Origin: SCN-70-22 sp046327755
GTDB taxonomy: Bacteria > Gemmatimonadota > Gemmatimonadetes > Gemmatimonadales > Gemmatimonadaceae
Length of the DNA: 64,000 bases
Assembly: GCA_046327755.1 (NCBI GenBank)
Contig: JAXLXW010000013.1
Span: 62,001-126,000, forward strand
Reading direction: 5' to 3'
The translations under genes were made by a program, and so were the position numbers. Positions 49,715 through 56,564 of the stretch are shown here, in pieces; within the stretch, counting starts at the first letter, position 1; the number at the start of each line of letters is the position of its first letter. The notes beneath the pieces are model-generated. The model saw only the letters and a list, made by a program, of their open reading frames with translations. It had not been told where the DNA came from and ran no database searches.

Positions 49715-51688
49715 CTATCCCCGCGCGCGTTCCGCCGCAGCGCGCAGGACGCCCGAGAGTTCCTCGACCCGAAATGGCTTCTGGATGCACGCCGTGACGA
49801 AGCCCGGCGTGAAGCGGCCGCAGACCTCGGACTCGCTGAAGCCGGACATGAGGACGATGGGGAGGTCGGTGTCGTGGGCCCGGATGGCGGCGACGAGGTC
49901 TTCGCCGCCCATGCGGGGCATGGTGAGGTCGACGACCGCCAGGCGCACGGCGGCCCGGTCGCGGCGGTAGGCGTCGAGCGCCTCGATGCCGTCGTGGGCG
50001 ACGCGGACGTCGTAGCCGTGGCGCTCGAGCATGGCGCGGGCGACGTCGCAGACGGTGGGGTCGTCGTCGACGAGGAGTGCGAGACCGCTCCCCTGCGGCG
50101 GGGTGGCGGTGAGGCGCTGGACGGCGTCAGTGCGGCTGGCGGGGGGCGGGGCGACGGGGAGGAAGACGCGGATGGCGGTCCCCTCGCCCGGGGTGCTGTC
50201 GACCGTGATGGTGCCGCGGTGCCCGCGGACGATGCCTAACGTCGCGGCGAGTCCCAGCCCGCGTCCCGTGAACTTGGTGGAGAAGAACGGGTCGAAGATC
50301 CGCTCCATCGTCTCCGGCGTCATCCCGATCCCGGTATCGCGCACCTCGACGAAGGCGTAGACCCCTTCTTCCAGCTCGTAGTCGAGATAGGGCGATTCGA
50401 GCGACTCGCGATCGCACCATCGCACCCCGGTGCGGAGCGCGATCGTCCCGTTCTGGCCGGCCAGCGCGTCGGAGGCGTTGGTGATGAGGTTCATCACCAC
50501 CTGGCGCAGCTGCGTCCCGTCGGCCTCGACCTGCGGGACGTCGTGCCCGAAGTCGAACTGCAGAGCAGCGCGCTTGGAGATGGCCGACTGGAGGAGGTGG
50601 GCCATCTCCTGCACCATGGCCGAGAGGTCGAGCGGCTTGACCAGGAAGCGCCCGCGCCCGCTGTAGGCAAGCATCTGCTTGGTGAGGTCGGCGGCGCGCA
50701 ACGCCGCCGTCTCGATGTCCTTCAGCAATTCATGCAGCTCGGAGTCCGGGGCGACGTCCATCAACCCGAGCGAGGCGTTGCCGAGGATCCCGACGAGGAG
50801 GTTGTTGAAGTCGTGGGCAATTCCGCCCGCGAGGACGCCGAGGCTTTCCAGCTTCTGCGCGTGCTGCATCTGCGCCTCGAGGCGCTTGCGCTCGGTGATG
50901 TCCTGCCCGCTGGCGATGACGCCTAACGGCTTGCCGTGCATGTCGAGGAGGCGCGTCACCGTCCAGAGCACGGTGCGGGCGTCGCCGGTGCGGGAGACGA
51001 TGGTGTCCTCGCGCGGACGCGGCGTGTCGCCGGCCAGGACGCGGATCACCTCGTGGCGCATGGCTTCGCGTCGCGCCACGTCGCCAAGAAGGGAGAAGTA
51101 GTCGCGCCCCAGCACCTCGCGCCGCGCGTAGCCAAAGAGGCGCTCGGCCTCGCGGTTCCACTCGAAGACCATGCCGTCGGGTGCAATTCCCACCAGCACG
51201 CTCCCCGTGGTCTCGACGAGCGACCGGTAGCGGTGCTCGCTGGCGAGGAGCGCCTGCTCCGCGCTCCGCCGCTCCGTGACGTCGCGCACGAAGACGTAGC
51301 CGCGCTCCGTCCCCTCGGCGTCGCGGAAGGTCGTTGCCGTCAGCTCGGCCTCGAAGGGGGCGCCGTCGTGGCGGCGGAGCGTGAGCATCCCCGAGAAGGC
51401 CCCGGTCCGTCGCAACGTCGCCGCAGCGGCGAGGCGGCGCTCGTCCGACTGGTCGAGGAGCGATCGCGTCGTGCAGCCGAGCAGTTCGGAGGGTTCACAG
51501 AGGAAGAGCTTCCCCGCGGCGTCGTTGGCGGCGAGGATCTCCCCCTGCGACGAGACGAGGAGGATGGCCTCCAGCGAGTGATCGAAGATCGCGCGCAGGT
51601 GGGTGGCGTCCAGCGCCGGCACGTCCCGCGGCGTCACCATCGACGCGAGGGCATGCTGGGCGGTCGTTTCTTCCTCCGGACGGACCAT
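49715..51688 (-). CDS. PAS-PAS hybrid histidine kinase with C-terminal receiver
   Basis: ATG 51688 gives 657 residues; the frame is open to 52003 but that part is not protein-like. There is no membrane span, so the sensor is cytoplasmic. Two PAS domains (about 30-140: FDHSLEAILLVSSQGEILAA; 150-265: LVETTGSVLVGIAPDGMVFE) are followed by a HisKA domain with His292 in AGGIAHDFNNLLVGILG, an HATPase domain (NLITNASDALAGQNG; GRGLGLAATLGIVRGH) and a receiver domain (about 535-650; VVDLTMPRMGGEDLV with the phospho-acceptor Asp). A hybrid kinase of this type passes phosphate through its own receiver, probably to an Hpt protein elsewhere, such as the one at 29.2 kb. Confidence 0.9.
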   Translation of the reverse strand: MVRPEEETTAQHALASMVTPRDVPALDATHLRAIFDHSLEAILLVSSQGEILAANDAAGKLFLCEPSELLGCTTRSLLDQSDERRLAAAATLRRTGAFSGMLTLRRHDGAPFEAELTATTFRDAEGTERGYVFVRDVTERRSAEQALLASEHRYRSLVETTGSVLVGIAPDGMVFEWNREAERLFGYARREVLGRDYFSLLGDVARREAMRHEVIRVLAGDTPRPREDTIVSRTGDARTVLWTVTRLLDMHGKPLGVIASGQDITERKRLEAQMQHAQKLESLGVLAGGIAHDFNNLLVGILGNASLGLMDVAPDSELHELLKDIETAALRAADLTKQMLAYSGRGRFLVKPLDLSAMVQEMAHLLQSAISKRAALQFDFGHDVPQVEADGTQLRQVVMNLITNASDALAGQNGTIALRTGVRWCDRESLESPYLDYELEEGVYAFVEVRDTGIGMTPETMERIFDPFFSTKFTGRGLGLAATLGIVRGHRGTITVDSTPGEGTAIRVFLPVAPPPASRTDAVQRLTATPPQGSGLALLVDDDPTVCDVARAMLERHGYDVRVAHDGIEALDAYRRDRAAVRLAVVDLTMPRMGGEDLVAAIRAHDTDLPIVLMSGFSESEVCGRFTPGFVTACIQKPFRVEELSGVLRAAAERARG

Positions 51689-51970
51689 GGCTCCTGGTAC
51701 GGGGCGGGGGCGAACGGGTGGACGCGCGCGAGCGGTGGGTGAACTCGCTCTAATTGACGGGTGGGCGGCGACGGCAGTCACAATCTTCCGCGTGGCCGGC
51801 GGCAAGCTTTGCCGCCCGCCTCGTGAGCCTTCACCGTCCCCGTCCATCCCCTCACCGCGCCGGACTGGCCCTGTGGGGCCGGCGCCCGTAACCTTTGGCG
51901 CCACTTCACCCTCCGCGCCCGACAGCTGCCACCGGCAGCGGTGGGGCGTCTTCCCGTGGATAACCCCGAC

Positions 51971-52828
51971 ATGGCCGTTGCCCCGCTCGTCCTCGCCTTC
52001 CACGCTGCTGTGACGCTCGCCGGCGGGGAGTGCCGCCCCCCGAAGGACAGCTCAGACGCCAAGCTCCTCGCCTTCTACGCCGCGCCGATCGCCTTCTCCC
52101 CCGCGGGAAACGCCGAGCGACTGGCGCCGGGGGCGGTGCGCCTCTCCTTCGACCTCACCTACGTCCCCAAGCCGTCGGCCGACATCCAGCGGGCGTCATA
52201 CTGCAACCGGAAGAGCGAGAACTCCGACCTCGCCCCGATCTTCCCGCGCCCGCGCGTGGCGGTCGGGCTCCCCGGTGGGTTGTATGTCGAAGGGAGCTAT
52301 CTCCCCCCGGTGACGGTCATGGACGCGACCCCCAACCTCGGCTCGCTGGCGCTGGGGTGGGTGCGTTCGGTCAAGCGCAGCGCGCAGGGCGGGGAGACCT
52401 GGGTCGGGCTCCGGGCGCATGCAACGTTCGGGAAGGTGAACGGCCCGATCACCTGCTCGGCGGATGCGATCCAGACCAGCTCGGCGGCCAAGGCCTGCTA
52501 CGGGACCGAGCCCTCGGACGACACGTACAAGCCCAACATGACCGGGGTGGAGGGGATCCTCGGGATGCGGGGCGCCGGGAAGCTCTCCGGCTACGTCGGG
52601 GCCGGCTACACGTCCATCAAGCCGCGCTTCCAGGTGCACTTCCAGCCGCAAGGCGGGGCGCTCGACGACACCAACGTCCTCCTCGACGACTCGCGCATCG
52701 CGGCGTTCGCCGGTGGATCGTATCGCATCGCGGCGCGGGCGTCGCTCACCGCCGAGCTGTACTCGGTGCCGAAGGACGTGACGACCTTTCGGGTGGGGGG
52801 GAGCTGGCGGCTGCGCGGGGGGAACTGA
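51971..52828 (+). CDS. Predicted outer-membrane beta-barrel protein
   Basis: ATG 51971 gives 285 residues with a possible signal (MAVAPLVLAFHAAVTLAGGE); ATG 51941 lies 30 bases upstream. Strand-like alternating segments with Gly-rich turns (GAVRLSFDLTYVPKPS; GAGKLSGYVGAGYTSIKPRF; FAGGSYRIAARASLTAELYS) end with TFRVGGSWRLRGGN, a typical barrel with a C-terminal aromatic or positively charged strand. Four Cys (at about 22, 70, 160 and 175) suggest disulphides. No family is recognised. It lies divergent from the kinase gene and before hairpin element 5. Confidence 0.65.
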   Translation: MAVAPLVLAFHAAVTLAGGECRPPKDSSDAKLLAFYAAPIAFSPAGNAERLAPGAVRLSFDLTYVPKPSADIQRASYCNRKSENSDLAPIFPRPRVAVGLPGGLYVEGSYLPPVTVMDATPNLGSLALGWVRSVKRSAQGGETWVGLRAHATFGKVNGPITCSADAIQTSSAAKACYGTEPSDDTYKPNMTGVEGILGMRGAGKLSGYVGAGYTSIKPRFQVHFQPQGGALDDTNVLLDDSRIAAFAGGSYRIAARASLTAELYSVPKDVTTFRVGGSWRLRGGN

Positions 52829-52870
52829 GAAGGCGAGAGCTGGAGGTAGGTCGAAAGCAAAAGGCGTTAC

Positions 52871-52960
52871 CACGGAGGGAAGCGGAGACACGGAGGGCAC
52901 GGGATGAGATCGCCGCAGCGATCGTCCCCGTGCCCTCCGTGTCTCCGTGCACCCTCCGTG
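52871..52960. repeat. Intergenic hairpin element 5 (CACGGAGG units)
   Basis: Left arm 52871-52903 (CACGGAGGGAAGCGGAGAC, ACGGAGGGCACGGG) pairs with right arm 52927-52960 (CCCGTGCCCTCCGTG, TCTCCGTGCACCCTCCGTG). Both arms are made of imperfect direct repeats. It is 43 bases after the barrel gene and before the beta-propeller gene. Confidence 0.85.
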
Positions 52961-53077
52961 TTGAAGGCAGTTGCCGTTGCGATGTCCGAGCGTCGCTTTC
53001 GTGGTGACGTCGGGCGCGATTGACGGCGCGCAGGGGCCCCTCTACGCTTTGTGATCGACTCCCTCACTCCCCAGGTC

Positions 53078-54283
53078 ATGGCCCGACACGCTCTTGCTCT
53101 CGTTGTCGCTGAGTTGACGCTGGTCACGGCGGCGTTTCTGCCACATGGGACACCGGCGCCGATGCCGGTTGCGCCGGCCGCTCGCGTGGCGCCGCCGACG
53201 AAGGACTACCTCGTCTACACCGTCGCCGAATCGGCGGATCAGCTCGCGCTCGTGCGCTTCGGGCCCAAGGGGATCGCGATCGAGCGGCAGCAGAAGGTCG
53301 GGATGATGCCGACCGAGATCAACGGGCCGCACGGGATCACCGTCTCGCCGGACGGGCAGTTCTACTACATCAGCATCGCGCACGGGACTCCGTACGGGAC
53401 GTTCTGGAAGTACCGCACGTCCAACGACGAGGCGGTCGCGCGAGTGACGCTGGGGAACTTCCCCGCCACGGTGCAGACCACGCCGGACGGCGCGCTCGCC
53501 TTCGTGGTGAACTTCAACCTGCATGGCGACATGGTCCCGTCGTCGGTGAGCGTCGTCTCCACCGACGAGATGGTCGAGATCGCCCGCATCCAGACGTGCA
53601 CGATGCCGCACGGCTCGCGCGTGAACGCCGCGGGGACGCAGCAGTACTCGGCGTGCATGATGGATGACATGCTGGTGGAGATCGACACGCGTGCGCTCGA
53701 GGTGTCGCGCCACTTCCTCGTCGCCAAGGGGAAGGAAATGGGGATGCGCGGGGCGCCGGGGACGATGTCGCATAACGAGCACGCGGGGCATGGCGCCGCG
53801 GCGTCGCACGACTCGGTGATGGCCAATGCGGCCAACGTGCAGTGCTCGCCGACGTGGGCGCAGCCGAGTGCCGACGGGCGCAAGATCTACGTGGCGTGCA
53901 ACAAGTCGAGCGAGATCGTCGAGGTCGACGCCGGGACGTGGACCATGTCGCGCCGCTGGGCGGCGGGCGAGGGGGTGTACAACCTCGCCGTTTCACCCGA
54001 GGGGAAGTACCTCGTGGCGACCAACAAGCGCGGCAAGTCGATCTCCGTCTACGACCTGGCGACGGCGAAGGAGGTGGCGCGCATTCCCACGCTCAAGGGG
54101 GTCGTGCACGGCGTCGTCGTCTCCCCCGATTCGCGCTACGCCTTCGTGACGGAAGAAGGGCGGGGGTCGGAGGCGGGGATTCTCGAGGTCTTCGACCTGG
54201 GCTCCTTCACCAGCGTGGCCACGCTCGAACTGGGACAGCAGGCGGCGGGGATAGATTTCTTCCGCATGGAGCCGGCGAAGTAA
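53078..54283 (+). CDS. YVTN-type beta-propeller protein
   Basis: ATG 53078 (alternative GTG 53051) gives 401 residues with an N-terminal signal (ARHALALVVAELTLVTAAFL). Repeated blades of the YVTN kind follow: VSPDGQFYYISIAHGTPYGT, PDGALAFVVNFNLHGDMVPS, PSADGRKIYVACNKSSEIVE, VSPEGKYLVATNKRGKSISV and VSPDSRYAFVTEEGRGSEAG. An insertion rich in His and Met (GMRGAPGTMSHNEHAGHGAA) might bind copper or another soft metal. Such propellers are usually extracytoplasmic scaffolds or companions of redox enzymes. No neighbour fixes the role. A final Cys-containing blade (IQTCTMPHG; YSACMMDDM) could form a disulphide. Confidence 0.88.
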   Translation: MARHALALVVAELTLVTAAFLPHGTPAPMPVAPAARVAPPTKDYLVYTVAESADQLALVRFGPKGIAIERQQKVGMMPTEINGPHGITVSPDGQFYYISIAHGTPYGTFWKYRTSNDEAVARVTLGNFPATVQTTPDGALAFVVNFNLHGDMVPSSVSVVSTDEMVEIARIQTCTMPHGSRVNAAGTQQYSACMMDDMLVEIDTRALEVSRHFLVAKGKEMGMRGAPGTMSHNEHAGHGAAASHDSVMANAANVQCSPTWAQPSADGRKIYVACNKSSEIVEVDAGTWTMSRRWAAGEGVYNLAVSPEGKYLVATNKRGKSISVYDLATAKEVARIPTLKGVVHGVVVSPDSRYAFVTEEGRGSEAGILEVFDLGSFTSVATLELGQQAAGIDFFRMEPAK

Positions 54284-54352
54284 GGGTGCCCGGGTGGAAC
54301 GGGCGTCTTTGACGCGTGTAGCCTTTCAGATCCGGGGAGAGAGGAGTCTTTT

Positions 54353-56374
54353 GTGACGTCTGTGAGACAGTGGGTCATCGTCGGCGCGGTGGCGCTCGCC
54401 GCCTGCTCGGGGGACAAGACGCCGACGGAGCCCAACACGCCGGGGCCGGTCGCCTTCGTCAACATCGCCGTCGTGAGTTCGTCGATGGTGGTCGGGGCGA
54501 CGCAGCAGATGACCGCGGCGCTGTACGACAAGGACGGGAAGGCGGTGACTTCGTCCTCGGTCACGTGGAGTGCCGCCCCCACCTCGGTCGGGACGATCTC
54601 GGCGAGCGGTGTGCTGTCGGCGGTGGCCCCCGGGACGGTGAAGGTGACGGCGACGTCGGGCGCGCTGACCTCGTCTGCCGACGTGGTGGTCGACGCCAAT
54701 CCGTGCACGTCGCCGATCACGATGACGGCGGGGCAGGTGAAGACCTTCTCCGGCGGCGCGACCGTTTCGTGCATCACGCTGGCCGCCTCGGCCGGGGCAA
54801 GCGACTACGTCGTGATCGCGACGAACACGCGCCCGATCCAGGATGACGTGCTGCAGTACAGCGTGTCGTTGCAGCAGGCGGCTGGGCTGGAGGCGCTCCC
54901 CTCGTCGGTCTCGCTCGCCGCGCTGACCTCGCCGGCGGTGCAGGCGCAACTCGACCCGCGCCTCCTCGTCGAGCAGCAGGAGGCGGCGCGCGTCGACGGG
55001 TTGCACGAGCGGCTGCGCGGTTACGAGCGCGCGTGGGTGGGGCCGGTGGTGCAGTCGGTGGCACGGACGAGCGCGACGGCGACGCCGGCGCGTGCGCAGC
55101 AGTCGGTGGCGCTGGCGGTGCAGGCGGTGGGCGACACGATCACCTATCGCGTCCCGAACCTCAACACGGGGAAGGACATCTGCAAGGACTTCATCGCCAT
55201 CAAGGCGGTCGTGCGGGCGCTGTCGTCGCGGGCCACGATCGTCGAGGACGTCGCCGCGCCGAGCGGCGGATTCACGACGACCGACTACAACGCGATTGCC
55301 TCCGAGTTCGACAACCTGATCTATCCCGCCGACACGTCGTGGTTCGGGAAGCCGACCGACATCAACAGCGACGGGCGCGTCACGATCCTCTATACCCCCG
55401 AGGTCAACAAGATCACGCCGCCCGGGTCGGCGGGCTTCACGGCGGGGTTCTTCTTCGGGTCGGACCTGATCAAGAAGGCGGAGTATCCCACGACGAACGA
55501 CTGCCGCAACCAGACCAACGAGCAGGAGATCTTCTACGTCCTGAGCCCTGACCCGGCGGGGACGTTCAACAACGTGCGGACGACCGTGACGGTGCGGCAG
55601 GGGACGCGCGGCGTCATTGCGCACGAGTTCCAGCACATGATCAACCAGGGGGTGCGCCAGTACAACCCGGCCGTCGAGGCGCTGGAGACGTTCTGGCTCA
55701 ACGAGGGGCTGTCGCACCTGGCGGAGGAGTTCGTGGGGCGCGCCTTGTTAGGCGTGGGCGACTTCCAGCGCCTGACCTACAACCAGGTCAACCCGACCCC
55801 CAACTCGGCCAACGACTACAACGCCTTCTTCCGCCAGAACCTGGTGCGCTTCCAGCGCTGGATGGTGCGCCCCGACACCGCGGCGCCGATCAGCGTCCAG
55901 AACCGCGCCCAACTCGCCCCGCGCGGCGCCAGCTGGGCGCTCCTGCGCTACGTGATCGACCAGTACTCCAACGGCTCGGCGCGCACCTTCACCAAGGCGC
56001 TCGCCGCCGGCCCGCAAACCGACGTCGCCAACCTCCTCGCCCGCGCCCCCGGCGTGCAGTTCAACCAGATGATCACCGGCTGGCTGGTGGCCAACTACGC
56101 CGACGGCCTGACGATCAATGGGTTGGGGTCCAAGTACGGCTACTCCAGCTGGAACATGCGGGACGCGATGACCGGCTCCAACGGCGGAACCTTCCCCCTC
56201 CTCGTCACCCCGCTCCCCGGGACCTTCTCCGGCCAGGCGATGTCGAGCTCCGGCTCCTACTACCGCCTGACGAGAACCACCAACTCGCCCCAGGTGCAAG
56301 TGAAGGTGCAGGCGCCGGGTGGGGCGAACCTCAGCAACGACTATTCGACTGTGGTCGTGTTGCGAGTCCAGTAG
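54353..56374 (+). CDS. BIG2-domain zinc metalloprotease-like lipoprotein
   Basis: GTG 54353 gives 673 residues. A signal (RQWVIVGAVALAAC) with lipobox ALAAC marks a lipoprotein. Residues about 30-125 form a BIG2-type Ig-like domain (VVGATQQMTAALYDKDGKAV; ASGVLSAVAPGTVKVTATSG). Later, an M30/hyicolysin-like protease region contains HExxH in GVIAHEFQHMINQG (about residue 425) followed by ETFWLNEGLSHLAEEFVG, whose Glu is a probable third zinc ligand. It probably acts on the cell surface to digest proteins. The stop lies 3 bases before the tract that opens hairpin element 6. Confidence 0.85.
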   Translation: MTSVRQWVIVGAVALAACSGDKTPTEPNTPGPVAFVNIAVVSSSMVVGATQQMTAALYDKDGKAVTSSSVTWSAAPTSVGTISASGVLSAVAPGTVKVTATSGALTSSADVVVDANPCTSPITMTAGQVKTFSGGATVSCITLAASAGASDYVVIATNTRPIQDDVLQYSVSLQQAAGLEALPSSVSLAALTSPAVQAQLDPRLLVEQQEAARVDGLHERLRGYERAWVGPVVQSVARTSATATPARAQQSVALAVQAVGDTITYRVPNLNTGKDICKDFIAIKAVVRALSSRATIVEDVAAPSGGFTTTDYNAIASEFDNLIYPADTSWFGKPTDINSDGRVTILYTPEVNKITPPGSAGFTAGFFFGSDLIKKAEYPTTNDCRNQTNEQEIFYVLSPDPAGTFNNVRTTVTVRQGTRGVIAHEFQHMINQGVRQYNPAVEALETFWLNEGLSHLAEEFVGRALLGVGDFQRLTYNQVNPTPNSANDYNAFFRQNLVRFQRWMVRPDTAAPISVQNRAQLAPRGASWALLRYVIDQYSNGSARTFTKALAAGPQTDVANLLARAPGVQFNQMITGWLVANYADGLTINGLGSKYGYSSWNMRDAMTGSNGGTFPLLVTPLPGTFSGQAMSSSGSYYRLTRTTNSPQVQVKVQAPGGANLSNDYSTVVVLRVQ

Positions 56375-56376
56375 TC

Positions 56377-56556
56377 CAGAAGACGAGAAGACGCGGGAGC
56401 TCAAGAGCAAGCGCTAAACACGGAGGTTCACGGAGGACTCGCGGAGGTTCACGGAGGACTGCGGCGGTTGCGCTGCCTTCCTCCGTGTACCTCCGTGCCA
56501 CCTCTGTGAACCTCCGTGTCTCGCTTTGTAGTTGTTGTGCTCTCGTCCTCTCGTCT
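56377..56556. repeat. Intergenic composite hairpin element 6
   Basis: Outer tracts GAAGACGAGAAGACG (about 56379-56393) and CTCTCGTCCTCTCGTC (about 56539-56554) are inverted copies of each other. Inner arms 56418-56458 (CACGGAGGTTCACGGAGG, then CGGAGGTTCACGGAGG) and 56478-56520 (CCTCCGTGTACCTCCGTG, CCTCTGTGAACCTCCGTG) form the hairpin. It fills the gap between the metalloprotease gene and the convergent ABC permease gene. Confidence 0.85.
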
Positions 56557-56564
56557 ACTGTCGA

